From: Nansenia antarctica
Taxonomy: Eukaryota > Chordata > Actinopteri > Argentiniformes > Microstomatidae
NCBI GenBank assembly: GCA_963989245.1
Contig: OZ022349.1
Location: 30,257,706 to 30,321,705 of the forward strand
DNA length: 64,000 nucleotides
Reading direction: 5' to 3'
Under the pieces are notes generated by a model. It had not been told where the DNA came from. It ran no database searches and saw nothing but the letters and a program-made list of their open reading frames with translations. Positions 55,201 through 55,407 of the stretch are shown in pieces. Position 1 is the stretch's first letter. Every line of letters starts with the position of its first letter. The position numbers and the translations under genes were made by a program.

Positions 55201-55407
55201 CATTGTATACCTCACACAGAGAGCCAAACAAGATGACCATGTCAAACAGAATTAGCTTTAAGCATCAGGATTAGTTTTCAGCATCCTCTCTGGATAACAC
55301 ATCAAATAAAGCTTCTCACCATCACCTGCTGCAAGGCTCACTGTCACACACAGGCCCCAGACCAGCGCTAAGCTTCCTGTAGCTGTCATCCCTGTCATCC
55401 CTGTCAT
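1..55407 (-). CDS. pkd1: Polycystin-1, 42 coding exons, 3' end cut by window
   Basis: Large membrane receptor/channel-like protein. In vertebrates polycystin-1 pairs with polycystin-2 at primary cilia, and loss causes kidney cysts (family knowledge). Seen here: a continuous frame across 42 exons, all with GT donors and AG acceptors and compatible phases, totalling 12,580 nt (about 4,193 residues) with no stop before the window edge. Domain order is signal peptide, C-type lectin, LDL-A-like, about 15 PKD repeats, REJ, GAIN/GPS, TM1, PLAT, TM2-11, coiled coil. The 3,677-nt PKD-repeat exon and the GPS-TM1-PLAT order separate it from the PKD1L and PKDREJ paralogues. LRR, WSC and the first PKD repeat are missing. 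Exon coordinates are in the entries that follow. Which fish paralogue (pkd1a, pkd1b or a single copy) cannot be decided here. Confidence 0.95.
608..660. repeat. GA/CT microsatellite serving as polypyrimidine tract
   Basis: About 53 bases of GA on the plus strand, read as CT on the gene strand, ending directly at the CTAG acceptor of exon 42. Confidence 0.95.
725..1789 (+). mobile_element. L2-type LINE 3' fragment
   Basis: Positions 725-930 encode the C-terminal end of an L2-clade reverse transcriptase (a GGSAFSIYAPRLWNTLPEG motif and a KRDLKTYLFNVAF end). A GC-rich 3' UTR follows, with a tail of (TTGATTTGA)n. The same sequence recurs at 26655-27845 (plus) and, as its tail, at 34968-35335 (minus). 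This copy is 5'-truncated. It lies antisense in the intron between pkd1 exons 41 and 42. The remainder of the intron (1790-2110) shows nothing recognisable. Confidence 0.85.
2111..4427 (-). CDS. pkd1: pkd1 exons 37-41: TM7-TM11 of the channel-like module
   Basis: Exons are 4251-4427, 4024-4128, 3627-3761, 2424-2623 and 2111-2222 (residues about 3749-3991). Hydrophobic helices alternate with basic loops; recognisable motifs are MRRWGVFGRVLHKAWKGL in exon 39, the TM11 region in exon 40, and YRPAMEPQDYEMVEFLIKRL in exon 41, which is nearly identical to the human segment before the coiled coil. These helices form the part of polycystin-1 that packs with polycystin-2. Exon 40 is preceded by a GT microsatellite that serves as its pyrimidine tract. 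Confidence 0.93.
2371..2692. repeat. TG (2371-2409) and AC (2630-2692) microsatellites flanking exon 40
   Basis: The AC run ends 7 bases from the exon 40 acceptor, so on the gene strand the pre-acceptor tract is (GT)n. The TG run lies just after the exon 40 donor. Confidence 0.95.
2755..3614. repeat. AGT/ATT trinucleotide microsatellite, 860 bp
   Basis: Long trinucleotide array of mixed AGT and ATT with interspersed GGGTTAGGG. It fills nearly the whole intron between exons 39 and 40. It is open in several frames (poly-Ser, poly-Leu/Ile, poly-Thr/Asn), but this is a by-product of the three-base period and not coding. Confidence 0.95.
4525..4574. repeat. CTGT tetranucleotide microsatellite
   Basis: About 12 perfect CTGT units in the intron between exons 36 and 37, just before the minisatellite at 4640. 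Confidence 0.95.
4640..5520. repeat. Exon-36-anchored minisatellite
   Basis: About 28 units of roughly 25-32 bp. On the gene strand each unit reads GCACTCATGGTAACAGT followed by GGGTTAGGGTTA-type spacers. Exon 36 itself ends GCACTCCTG|GTAACAGTTAGGG, so each unit holds a copy of the last 9 exon bases, the donor and the intron start. A longer period of about 300 bp is also visible: a GAGGGCTAACC variant at about 4770 recurs near 5070, and a TTAACCATAACC variant at about 5010 recurs near 5310. This implies block duplication. Confidence 0.93.
5521..6531 (-). CDS. pkd1: pkd1 exons 34-36: TM6, TOP extracellular loop, start of TM7
   Basis: Exon 34 is 6377-6531 (TM6, MLFLLVVLMVNYQ), exon 35 is about 6018-6218 and exon 36 is 5521-5689 (residues to about 3748). 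Exon 34 uses an unusual ACAGG|GTGTGT donor next to a CA repeat. The end of exon 35 is ambiguous: CA|GTCAGT at 6018 gives the phase needed for exon 36 (PQLKAVSVGFTQYH, matching the human RAVFLELTRY strand), while the stronger-looking TCA|GTAACC four bases later does not. The loop between TM6 and this strand is about 80 residues, against roughly 160-170 in human. The conserved GGY-type segment is not visible. Confidence 0.83.
5770..6012. repeat. GGGTTA/GGGTCA hexamer array abutting exon 35
   Basis: About 40 hexamers alternating GGGTTA and GGGTCA on the plus strand. On the gene strand the CCCTGA/CCCTAA array begins within a few bases of the exon 35 donor and covers most of the intron to exon 36. 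Confidence 0.93.
6223..6376. repeat. AC microsatellites flanking the intron between exons 34 and 35
   Basis: AC runs at 6221-6258 and 6336-6376. On the gene strand the first is the (GT)n tract before the exon 35 acceptor and the second starts at the exon 34 donor (GG|GTGTGT). Both splice sites are therefore embedded in dinucleotide repeats. Confidence 0.93.
6505..6582 (-). repeat. Tandem duplication of the exon 34 acceptor
   Basis: A 36-bp segment (GCATGTGACTCACACAGTGC plus a GGGGAGAGAGAGA stretch) occurs twice in a row. On the gene strand this gives two CTCTCCCCAG|CACTGTG acceptors, at 6532 and about 6568. The one nearer the exon body was used. Use of the other would add 36 nt, in frame. 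Confidence 0.85.
6605..6640. repeat. TA microsatellite
   Basis: Short TA/ATAT run in the intron between exons 33 and 34. Confidence 0.85.
6711..7590. repeat. Exon-33-anchored minisatellite
   Basis: About 20 or more units of 32-48 bp. On the gene strand each unit contains TTCATGAAGGTAATGTTAGG followed by TTAGG-type spacers. Exon 33 ends CTCATGAAG|GTAATGTTAGGG, so units copy the last exon bases, the donor and the intron start. The array stops exactly at the real exon. Confidence 0.94.
7590..7814 (-). CDS. pkd1: pkd1 exon 33: cytosolic loop before TM6
   Basis: 225 nt, residues about 3499-3573. Starts VQAVLWAVVWRP and ends with the conserved PCGFGLLQAREEARKVRALR motif, which matches PHGFALFLAKEEARKVKRL in human. 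The middle is a Gly/Glu-rich linker. The acceptor (TTCCTCAG) has a second copy about 302 bases upstream in transcription order, at 8103-8137. The donor ATGAAG|GTAATG is copied in the array 6711-7590. Confidence 0.92.
7832..8137. mobile_element. piggyBac-like terminal fragment inside a duplicated acceptor
   Basis: Begins TTAA followed by CACTAGAACATCC and a GAGGGGTCATTTGACCCC palindrome. The same terminus, in reverse, occurs at 43231-43375 (ending TAGTGTTAA). TTAA is the piggyBac target. The fragment ends near another TTAA at about 8095. A 35-bp direct repeat containing the exon 33 acceptor lies on both sides (7801-7835 and 8103-8137). No transposase is present. Confidence 0.55.
8186..8345. 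repeat. 33-bp tandem repeat, five units
   Basis: Units read CCTCCCCTGGTGGGGTTAGG followed by GTTAGAGACCAG, beginning about 15 bases inside the intron after exon 32. Unlike the arrays at exons 18, 31, 33 and 36, the unit does not include the exon end or donor. Confidence 0.92.
8357..8559 (-). CDS. pkd1: pkd1 exon 32: TM4 and TM5
   Basis: 203 nt, residues about 3431-3498. Two hydrophobic helices are visible (LLPWVLRVIYPLVALLLGAC and VVLMWLISSLSAFLTSALLL), ending LEPLK, which matches the WEPLKV motif of polycystin-1. The acceptor is CCCTAG and the donor AAG|GTGAGG. The intron that follows begins with five units of a 33-bp repeat. Confidence 0.93.
8691..8802. mobile_element. Short fold-back element (MITE-like)
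   Basis: 112 bp with ends TGGGTACGTTCGTAAATACG and the near-exact inverse CGTATTTACGAAAGCACCCA. The centre is GC-rich with two related GAGCGC-like blocks. No coding potential and no clear target duplication. The rest of the intron (8560-8930) shows only a few CCCTAA motifs. Confidence 0.6.
8930..9764. repeat. Exon-31-anchored minisatellite
   Basis: About 16 units of 45-60 bp. Plus-strand units read GGGGCTAACCTATGCATGTG followed by (GAG)n and GTAGGTGCTA. On the gene strand exon 31 ends (TCC)nACACGCATAG|GTGAGCCCC, so each unit copies the poly-Ser end, the donor and the intron start. The two units nearest the exon (about 9657 and 9715) keep the functional GTGAGC donor; most distal ones have GTTAGC. 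Confidence 0.94.
9764..10782 (-). CDS. pkd1: pkd1 exons 30-31: end of large cytosolic loop
   Basis: Exon 30 is 10653-10782 (130 nt) and exon 31 is 9764-9972 (209 nt), residues to about 3430. They encode a Ser/Thr/Pro-rich loop with LLRSIAADAGLSSP and several possible phosphorylation sites; no catalytic domain is seen. Exon 31 ends with Ser codons (TCC)n and ACACGCATAG|GTGAGC. That junction is reproduced many times in the array at 8930-9764. A Rex1-like LINE fragment occupies the intron between the two exons. Confidence 0.87.
10045..10640 (+). mobile_element. Rex1-like LINE 3' fragment with CATTC tail
   Basis: Encodes the end of a Rex1/Babar-type reverse transcriptase (KITGAPLPSLEELYNTRCLR ... 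NRLKNCFYHRAVKALN). A 3' UTR with AATAAAG and a (CATTC)n tail follow. A longer, closely related copy lies in reverse at 41216-42147. Sits antisense in the intron between exons 30 and 31. Confidence 0.82.
10783..11433. other. Intron sequence without recognised content
   Basis: Part of the intron between exons 29 and 30, AT-rich, unique-looking, no repeat or gene recognised. Confidence 0.6.
11434..14919 (+). mobile_element. hAT transposon with ZMYM1-like transposase
   Basis: 3.5-kb element. Ends CAAGCCCGGATT (11434) and AATCCGGGCCTG (14919) form a 12-bp inverted repeat with one mismatch. Subterminal sequence is partly inverted too. An 8-bp target duplication is not evident, so the ends are approximate. 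Short G- and C-runs lie near both ends (11640-11700 and 14850-14870). It lies antisense in the intron between exons 29 and 30. Confidence 0.6.
11828..14314 (+). pseudogene. hAT transposase (TTF / DUF4371 / hAT dimerisation), one nonsense codon
   Basis: Two stretches of 323 and 503 codons share one reading frame and are separated only by a TAA at 12797-12799. Together they give the order found in fish proteins annotated ZMYM1-like: a TTF-type zinc domain (about 12330-12480: CFACKLL, FCDWRH, H..S..H), a DUF4371-like RNase H core with DSTPDLSHVDQ and GQSYDNASNMSGKY, and the C-terminal hAT dimerisation motif NCEGERSFFQLKR. The N-terminus carries acidic Asp/Glu runs. With a single disabling change, this is a recently inactivated or still decaying copy. 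Confidence 0.85.
15020..15410 (+). mobile_element. L2-type LINE 3' fragment plus ATT microsatellite
   Basis: 15030-15290 encodes the decayed end of an L2-type reverse transcriptase (FKSLLLVYKAL, then ALKLWNALPVYI). An inverse relative lies at 31060-31465. The tail grades into (ATT)n at 15343-15410, which ends about 20 bases from the exon 29 donor. Confidence 0.75.
15429..16113 (-). CDS. pkd1: pkd1 exon 29: cytosolic loop with Ser/Pro repeat expansion
   Basis: 685 nt, residues about 3090-3317. It starts LLESKALDC in frame after a TCTCAAG acceptor, then CPWPSCDRFLDLPG, matching the conserved WPDLL region of the loop. From about 15880 down to 15530 the exon is a tandem repeat of SPSSP, SPSFP and SPYSP blocks, about 115 residues of almost only Ser, Pro, Asp, Phe and Tyr. 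It ends ACACTGTCTG|GTGAGA; this donor is the one whose phase fits exon 30, giving LSEENLLRSIAAD, which aligns with the human SDEDLIQQVLAEG segment. The repeat is open throughout, so it is coding rather than an inserted satellite. Confidence 0.85.
16186..16472. repeat. TG (16186-16266) and AC (16430-16472) microsatellites around exon 28
   Basis: The TG run fills most of the 162-nt intron between exons 28 and 29. The AC run lies just before the exon 28 acceptor in transcription order, giving it a GT-rich tract. Confidence 0.93.
16276..20669 (-). CDS. pkd1: pkd1 exons 27-28: TM3 and start of cytosolic loop
   Basis: Exon 27 is 20546-20669 (124 nt) and encodes TM3 (ETVAVGMTVAVLVFPLQCLL) followed by the basic FLFRKTRSQ motif. 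Exon 28 is 16276-16413 (138 nt) and encodes an acidic and Ser-rich stretch (VEMDDYLGQSD) matching the start of the large cytosolic loop of polycystin-1. The donor after exon 28 is TCT|GTAAGA. The intron to exon 29 is only 162 nt and is mostly a TG microsatellite. The intron between exons 27 and 28 holds a LINE fragment and a 2.8-kb minisatellite. Confidence 0.88.
16517..16755. repeat. 34-bp tandem repeat, about seven units
   Basis: Units read CCTGAGACATCTACTACCCC followed by CCAGCACTGTGTCT, located just upstream of exon 28 in transcription order. The unit does not include exon sequence. Confidence 0.93.
16745..17520 (-). pseudogene. L2-like LINE reverse transcriptase fragment
   Basis: Reading the minus strand gives decayed RT motifs in order: LLDLSVAFDSV (palm A-like), FQSYLLNREQFV, SHGVPQSSVLGLLLFTIYML, then HCYTDDTQIYFS (the YADD box changed to YTDD) and NLLKLNSKKTELMVV. 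Frameshifts interrupt it. The upstream end (LPDIINVSLEYG) runs directly into the 28-bp minisatellite at 17520, whose unit is derived from this same sequence. Confidence 0.8.
17520..20295. repeat. 28-bp minisatellite of LINE origin, about 100 units
   Basis: 2.77-kb array of GTTAATAATGTAGGGCAGAG followed by GGGGGGTA, unit 27-29 bp varying in G-run length and G/T at one position. The first unit at 17522 (GTTAATAATGTCGGGCAGAG) is continuous with LINE RT sequence encoding LPDIIN on the minus strand. The LINE is therefore the likely seed. Located in the intron between pkd1 exons 27 and 28. Confidence 0.95.
20818..21184. repeat. 10-bp satellite, left part
   Basis: Units ATGTAGGGGT and ATGTAGGGAC, about 37 copies. 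The same array resumes at 28152-28870. The two halves are separated by a hAT-like insertion with an 8-bp target duplication. Every three units give 30 bp, hence long open frames of a SLHTPTCPY type that are not genes. Confidence 0.95.
21418..21521. mobile_element. Small palindromic element
   Basis: GGCAGGGTTGCCAGATGGG at 21418 and its inverse CCCATCTGGCAACCCTGC at about 21504 bracket roughly 70 bp. The CAGGGTTGCCAGAT end is typical of short hAT-derived MITEs in vertebrates. Target duplication is not clear. Confidence 0.5.
21590..21905 (+). pseudogene. Captured exon of a two-pore potassium channel (kcnk6/7-like)
   Basis: From about 21697 the plus strand encodes REQLQALRREFLRDNACVSD and then RLEELLARALE, which is the first extracellular cap helix region of TWIK-type K2P channels. 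After a small frameshift near 21806 comes NYGVPVLGNSSEPNWDFISS. After another near 21880 comes STVLTTTG followed by GTGAGT. NWDF..SLFF and TVLTTTG are the P1 pore signature. The sequence stops inside the selectivity filter at an exon-end-like donor, where K2P genes commonly have an intron. Frameshifts and the missing remainder make it a gene fragment. GC content is far higher than its surroundings. The preceding MAKQSKLSNYF may be transposase-derived. Confidence 0.75.
22100..22342 (+). repeat. 5' LTR of Copia element
   Basis: Contains a TATATATG box at about 22207 and an AATAAA polyadenylation signal at about 22228. Identical to the 3' LTR as far as can be read. Confidence 0.93.
22343..22358 (+). 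promoter_or_regulatory. Primer-binding site for initiator tRNA-Met half-molecule
   Basis: GGTTATGGGCCCAG directly after the LTR is complementary to the anticodon stem-loop of initiator tRNA-Met (CTGGGCCCATAACC), not to a tRNA 3' end. Priming by a half tRNA cut in the anticodon loop is established for Drosophila copia and relatives. Confidence 0.85.
22366..25968 (+). CDS. Copia gag-pol polyprotein, 1,200 codons
   Basis: Single uninterrupted frame. In order: gag (UBN2-type, residues 1-230), a CX2CX4HX4C zinc knuckle (about 233-250), an aspartic protease with a DTGA motif (about 308), a GAG-pre-integrase HHCC region (about 440-490), the integrase core with a DDE pattern (about 505-630), reverse transcriptase with the VDD box (near 886), and RNase H (about 1045-1170). 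An apparent in-frame junction near residue 725, where the integrase C-terminal region runs straight into a VGGRWVY motif of RT, suggests that the usual linker and RT N-terminal segment are missing. If so, this copy may be inactive despite its open frame. Confidence 0.9.
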   Translation: MARQSERSSRWSRLAFDGDEERYELWETKFMGHLRLQKLKDTLRTDLPLTASAQELREDEEKNAEIYAELIHFLDDKSLSLIMRDAPDDGRKALEILRNYYADSGKPRVISLYTELTTLQKSNSETVTDYIIRAERAITALRNADETLSDSLLVAMVLKGLPESFKPFAIHVTQSDETMPFSVFKTKLRSFEDTEKMRVTASEDNVMRAQALSDRGAQNAQSARSQSAQRTDIVCYKCGQKGHIKRTCRRKVWCNHCRSSTHQGAACKRRPDQDDARGVSEQVSGHDNTYAFLAKDKPGRSVTRGLMVDTGATAHIITDLARFKVFDDGFQAETHCVELADGTRSKGVAERRGDAEVCLMDSRGRRLTTTLRGALYIPSFPQDIFSVKAATDTGATVIFRTGEDILQHRDGTAFHIHEHNRLYYLPTVDDQCDQSKSCFDLKTWHEILGHCNFEDVLKLQNVVDGMSIKGKIDKSNLNCEVCTRGKFVQSFNRKPDRRAKNALELVHTDLAGPIDPVSIDGHRFALSFTDDYTSTVFFYFLKHKSDTVQATEQFIADNAPYGRIRRIRSDNGTEFTGKEYQGLLRRNGIRHETSSPYSPHQNGTAERQFRTLFDMARCMLLESKLPKVLWPYAVQTASVVRNRCFNNRTKQTPYMMLTGRRPNMSRMQKFGTVCYAYKQDKKKLDPRSEKGFFVGHDKKSPAYLVFYPDSGKVRKHRLVRFIPQGKVAVGGRWVYTIKKNADGSEKYKARYVAKGYSQRRGVDYEETFSPTADLTSVRVLMQKAAQENLILHQMDVKTAYLHAPIDCEIYMEQPEGYEQTSGTETVVCKLEKSLYGLKQSGRNWNHLLHDYLMVNEFVQNPADHCVYTKETEHEKVIMIIWVDDLVIAASNENALNVVKEMLSKKFQMKDMGKLTHFLGIDFEQCDGCVTMSQKQCVKNMLERFDMQNCKPRSTPCEQTLNYTEGAGLMSDVTRYREVVGSLIYLTMCTRPDLCFIVSKLSQYFTKPTEEHWATAKHVLRFLKGTSDKVLCYKRCNSDLRLQAFSDADWAADVTDRRSTTGYCVSLHENGPLVSWKTKKQPTVALSTCEAEYMALAATTQECLHLTQLLTHMDACKYAPPIVHEDNQGTIALAKNPVRRQRCKHIDIKYHFIRSTVQNGQICLQYCPTDQMVADVFTKPVTKDKLVRFTKVMFGRETTSV
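26235..26244 (+). promoter_or_regulatory. Polypurine tract before 3' LTR
   Basis: AAGTGGGGG-type purine-rich stretch immediately 5' of the 3' LTR, as expected for plus-strand priming. Confidence 0.65.
26245..26487 (+). repeat. 3' LTR of Copia element
   Basis: Identical to the 5' LTR as read; followed by the ATTTG target duplication. Confidence 0.93.
26655..27845 (+). mobile_element. L2-type LINE 3' fragment
   Basis: 26662-27189 is an open C-terminal stretch of an L2-clade RT ORF (SRLDYCNALLTGLPKKMINR, VQNAAARVLTRTKRRAHITP, LHWLPVSHRIDFKILLLVYK). It ends NVAF with a stop. The 3' UTR and TTGATTTGA tail follow. It is nearly identical to 725-1789 over the shared part and lacks the long GC-rich segment (about 1380-1560) of that copy. 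Confidence 0.9.
28152..28870. repeat. 10-bp satellite, right part
   Basis: Continuation of the ATGTAGGGGT/ATGTAGGGAC array, about 70 units, ending 35 bases before the exon 26 donor in plus coordinates. Confidence 0.95.
28906..32836 (-). CDS. pkd1: pkd1 exons 23-26: TM1, PLAT domain, TM2
   Basis: Exons are 32641-32836, 32031-32198, 31761-31904 and 28906-29116 (residues about 2763-3001). Exon 23 encodes TM1 (a run of Val, Ile and Leu ending LLLGLIAHKLDHL) and starts PLAT. Exons 24-25 encode the PLAT/LH2 fold, with HVGISLYG, SGSRHL and WKIRLWHDN motifs, an intracellular lipid-binding domain. Exon 26 has the LWLSLWERP motif and TM2 (CCALLLHLYLALGALWHGAV). Both exon 24 and exon 25 have a second near-copy of their donor just inside the intron. 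A PIF/Harbinger-like element fills most of the intron between exons 25 and 26. Confidence 0.94.
29117..29190. repeat. GA microsatellite then AC, forming the exon 26 acceptor tract
   Basis: On the gene strand this is (GT)n(CT)nCAG leading straight into exon 26. Confidence 0.93.
29591..30096 (+). mobile_element. Possible solo LTR with CT-rich interior
   Basis: Starts TGTTGTGG and ends ATACAACA. It has a CATAAAAAGG TATA-like box near 29733 and GAATAAATGG near 30024, in the order expected of a promoter and a polyadenylation signal. The poly-C and CT tract lies at 29797-29880. No matching target duplication was found, so the call is tentative. Confidence 0.4.
30660..31030. repeat. Duplicated ATTACATAATG block
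   Basis: TTATGCTTGTTRTAAAGAAA followed by AGGTCTATAATG occurs at about 30700 and 30977, bracketing five TTATTACATAATG-like motifs. It looks like a local duplication or a small element; not identified. Confidence 0.5.
31060..31465 (-). mobile_element. L2-type LINE 3' fragment
   Basis: The minus strand encodes KKRFGEAAFSFYAPKLWNAL and MFKSRLKTHLFNIAF, followed by the tail CACTTTGAGCTGCAA...TATACAAATAAAG and (TTA)n. Confidence 0.75.
32440..32595 (-). mobile_element. tRNA-derived SINE
   Basis: On the minus strand: A-box-like TGGTAGAGCATGG and B-box GGTTCGATTCC about 45 bases apart, then the fish SINE/LINE tail ending GTCAGCTAAATGGCAT. In the intron between exons 23 and 24. Confidence 0.75.
33063..34888 (-). 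CDS. pkd1: pkd1 exons 19-22: GAIN domain and GPS cleavage site
   Basis: Exons are 34744-34888, 33791-34543, 33523-33673 and 33063-33315 (residues about 2329-2762). Exon 20 carries an LMRSLMRSRTRNEEPLSL motif, nearly the human sequence. Exon 22 carries the GPS with W, paired cysteines and an HCLTQHLTMFG motif. The His-Leu-Thr cleavage triad is intact, so autoproteolysis between Leu and Thr is expected. The sequence then leads into TM1. Exon 22 ends CCG|GTATGC in phase 0. Confidence 0.93.
34968..35335 (-). mobile_element. L2-type LINE tail inserted in Tc1 left end
   Basis: Reverse copy of the 3' tail at 725-1789, including the C-rich run at 35192-35218 and the GC-rich segment. Its TCAAATCAAAT end joins the Tc1 terminal repeat at about 34967. 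Confidence 0.85.
35619..36822 (+). pseudogene. Tc1 transposase, disrupted
   Basis: Starts MGKTADLTVVQKTTIDTLHK with an N-terminal paired-type HTH (KVIAKEAGCSQSSVSKQI). After an in-frame TAA at about 35898 the same frame continues through KRLAWAKDKKDWTSAEWSKV and FSDES, the first catalytic Asp region. A SINE then splits it. The C-terminal part resumes at about 36496 with FQQDLAPAHSA, PANSPDLSPIENLWGIVKRK (second and third acidic positions) and ends MPRRIAAVIQA. Confidence 0.88.
36199..36416 (-). mobile_element. tRNA-derived SINE in Tc1 transposase
   Basis: On the minus strand: A box TGGTCTAGTGGATAG and B box GGTTGTGAGTTCAAATCC, a body with GGCACTTAGCCCTCAG, and the tail AAGTCGCTTTGGATAAAGGC, then TCTGCTAAATGGC. 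Flanking ATGTCAT on both sides is a probable target duplication. Confidence 0.85.
37231..37990. repeat. Exon-18-anchored minisatellite
   Basis: About 19 units of 38-45 bp. On the gene strand each reads CCCTGGCCCAGGCCACTGTG followed by GGTGAACC and CCCTAA/CCCTGA hexamers. Exon 18 ends GCCCTGGCCCAGGCCACG|GTGGGTGAACCC, so each unit carries the last 17-18 exon bases, a GT donor and the first intron bases. Most units have T for G at the last exon base; the units nearest the exon (about 37902 and 37979) keep the exon version. Confidence 0.95.
37986..40071 (-). CDS. pkd1: pkd1 exons 14-18: REJ module, part 2
   Basis: Exons are 39789-40071, 39031-39118, 38682-38810, 38382-38532 and 37986-38123 (residues about 2066-2328). 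Visible are a DGHNYTFTLNV strand, an FNCSG motif, then helical segments ending with an AQISSALAQAT motif that matches the human DIQQIAAALAQ region. Exon 18 ends CCACG|GTGGGT. This end and donor are copied about 19 times in the adjoining minisatellite at 37231-37990. Two tRNA-type SINEs sit in the intron between exons 14 and 15. Confidence 0.9.
38149..38214. repeat. TG microsatellite
   Basis: TG run in the intron between exons 17 and 18, about 25 bases upstream of the exon 18 acceptor. Confidence 0.95.
39241..39487 (-). mobile_element. tRNA-derived SINE
   Basis: On the minus strand: an A-box-like GGTAGAGCGTC, a B-box-like AGTTCGAACACC, a body GTGTCCTTGGGCAAGACACTG, and a tail complementary to TAAATGGACTGACTTATATC. 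Confidence 0.7.
39490..39770 (-). mobile_element. SINE-like element next to the exon 14 donor
   Basis: On the minus strand a B-box-like GAGTTCGATCCCTGGCC and an A-box-like region AGCGGCCTTGCAGTTAGAGT are visible. GTAGAGTACTT occurs at both ends (39496 and 39747), possibly the target duplication. Confidence 0.55.
40322..42390 (-). pseudogene. Tc1 transposase split by a LINE
   Basis: The N-terminal piece (42390-42200) encodes a Tc1-type HTH (DLHKCGNGYKKIHKQLNIPL, STVRAIIKKY). The C-terminal piece (about 40735-40322) holds QWPSQSPDLNPI and WAELKRSV...ARGGCTKY. The catalytic middle is missing or decayed, and a 930-bp Rex1-like LINE lies between. Confidence 0.8.
41216..42147 (-). mobile_element. 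Rex1-like LINE 3' fragment
   Basis: The minus strand encodes a 189-codon open RT C-terminal stretch (VSTLRFLGVHMQDDLTWKDN, VESILTYGICNWFSSCTTAE, KITGAPLPSLEELYNTRCLR). The 3' UTR and (CATT)n tail end at 41216. Confidence 0.85.
42600..43230 (+). mobile_element. L1/Tx1-like LINE ORF2 C-terminal fragment
   Basis: 42601-43119 is open for 172 codons with a CSLGHVGSFLHMYWECPGVA motif, the zinc-knuckle-like end of L1-group ORF2, then LTAAKKMLALRW. A stop and a short A-poor tail follow. Confidence 0.7.
43231..43375. mobile_element. piggyBac-like terminus
   Basis: Reverse counterpart of 7832-7990: contains GGTAGAACGCACATATCTAG and a GGGGGTCACCGTGACCCCTC palindrome, and ends CTCTTCTAGTGTTAA at the TTAA target. 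Confidence 0.55.
43379..44391. repeat. Unidentified dispersed repeat, copy 1
   Basis: Shares about 1 kb with 58462-59708: GGTCCYCAT start, ATCGAGCCAAACAAG, AACCCACTCGATATCAT, a TTAGTTAGCAAAGTCGGGTG block, and an exon-like ATGGSACAGTCGTCTGCAGA stretch ending GGGTAAGTTTTAG. No transposase or RT seen. Confidence 0.65.
44540..44709. other. Intron sequence without recognised content
   Basis: Remainder of the intron between exons 13 and 14 outside the Tc1 element. Confidence 0.6.
44710..45149 (-). CDS. pkd1: pkd1 exons 12-13: REJ module, part 1
   Basis: Exon 12 is 44997-45149 (153 nt) and exon 13 is 44710-44847 (138 nt), both phase 0. They encode the receptor-for-egg-jelly region, with a Cys pattern VECVSCD...GLCAQCG matching the paired CxxC motifs of polycystin-1. 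The REJ module supports GPS processing in the family. Exon 12 could also end three bases earlier in a different phase; GTGAGT at 44996 was chosen because it keeps phase and consensus. The next intron (44709-40072) is almost filled by a nested Tc1 element. Confidence 0.88.
45250..48926 (-). CDS. pkd1: pkd1 exon 11: giant PKD-repeat exon
   Basis: 3,677 nt, residues about 743-1968, equivalent to the giant exon 15 of mammalian PKD1. I count about a dozen tandem PKD (Ig-like) repeats of 80-90 residues, each with a W-x-F-G-D-G or degenerate core and an NxVS-type C strand; clear cores include WNFGDG, WSFGDG and WDFGDG. PKD repeats are thought to act as an extensible ectodomain that bears load and adhesion. 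Many N-x-S/T sequons are present. The last part, after the final repeat, begins the REJ module with an LDGSESHDPD motif. The downstream donor is GAG|GTACC. Confidence 0.95.
49137..49225. repeat. TG microsatellite after exon 10 donor
   Basis: About 44 TG units, beginning 3 bases inside the intron. Confidence 0.95.
49228..51174 (-). CDS. pkd1: pkd1 exons 7-10: first PKD repeats of the main array
   Basis: Exon 7 is 50407-51174, exon 8 is 50048-50179, exon 9 is 49623-49798 and exon 10 is 49228-49364 (residues about 339-742). Exon 7 has a sugar-binding-like lead region and then an Ig-like beta sandwich ending with the SVSNAVS pattern common in PKD repeats. Exon 8 supplies a YTW core. Exons 9-10 together make a repeat with a WDFGEG core and a VSHAYLQPG turn. 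The exon 7 donor, CAG|GTGCCC, is weak. The donor of exon 10 abuts a TG microsatellite (49137-49225). Confidence 0.86.
51268..51539 (-). CDS. pkd1: pkd1 exon 6: LDL-A-like cysteine-rich module
   Basis: 272 nt, residues about 248-338. Cysteines cluster as CC, C, C, C, C, C within about 45 residues, with a GQYWC and LLETCVP pattern resembling the single divergent LDL receptor class A module of polycystin-1. The rest leads into the region before the PKD repeats. The acceptor follows a pyrimidine tract and the donor is ACT|GTAAGT. Confidence 0.82.
51676..52127 (-). CDS. pkd1: pkd1 exons 4-5: lectin to LDL-A linker
   Basis: Exon 4 is 52009-52127 (119 nt) and exon 5 is 51676-51823 (148 nt), residues about 159-247. 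They encode the beta-rich linker found between lectin and LDL-A modules in polycystin-1, including an MMLFPGLWFS segment that matches the VMVFPGL region of the human protein. Exon 5 begins exactly at an ATG after a CAG acceptor; this is not a start codon, since the frame continues from exon 4. No further domain is recognised. Confidence 0.82.
52437..55120 (-). CDS. pkd1: pkd1 exons 2-3: C-type lectin domain
   Basis: Exon 2 is 54940-55120 and exon 3 is 52437-52642 (residues about 30-158). Exon 2 opens with a CPRG-type start, then an RCYWL and W-x-A-x-x-C pattern. Exon 3 ends with a G-Q-W and FLCE pattern like the end of a C-type lectin fold. This matches the extracellular carbohydrate-binding-like domain of polycystin-1. 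Phases are 1 into exon 2, 2 between exons 2 and 3, and 1 after exon 3. The intron between them carries a decayed LINE (52690-54660), an ATTC microsatellite and a SINE/LINE tail that ends about 10 bases short of exon 2. Confidence 0.88.
52690..54660 (+). pseudogene. Decayed LINE (CR1/L2/Rex1 group) with an unusual order
   Basis: 53189-54413 encodes RT motifs in order, broken by frameshifts: KAAGPDRISSAVLNVCADQL, FIDFSSAFNTID, LSKGAPQGCVLSPWLFFLYT, YADDTTIIG, and FYTSIIESILTSSITVWYGS. A LINE 3' tail with AATAAAAG and (TGATTC)n lies at 52720-52990, before the RT part in the same orientation. This implies two separate insertions, the upstream one being only a 3' end. Antisense in the intron between exons 2 and 3. 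Confidence 0.82.
54685..54732. repeat. ATTC tetranucleotide microsatellite
   Basis: About 12 ATTC units that also form the tail region of the LINE at 53189-54660. Confidence 0.93.
54735..54930 (+). mobile_element. SINE/LINE tail beside exon 2
   Basis: Contains GTAAGTCGCTTTGGAATAAG then GCGTCTGCTAAATG and (AAATGT)n, the tail shared by many fish SINEs and also present in inverse at 36210-36260. It ends 10 bases from the exon 2 donor. Confidence 0.75.
55320..55407 (-). CDS. pkd1: pkd1 exon 1: signal peptide
   Basis: Coding part of exon 1, 88 nt. Three in-frame ATGs occur in a row (a repeated Met-Thr-Gly unit), followed by a hydrophobic stretch rich in Leu, Val and Ala ending in an Ala-Ala-Gly cleavage-like site, typical of a secretory signal. 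The outermost ATG at 55407 was chosen; either downstream ATG would also leave the hydrophobic core intact. The donor GATG|GTGAGA leaves one base that completes an Asp codon with exon 2. No leucine-rich-repeat exon lies between this exon and the lectin exon. Confidence 0.8.
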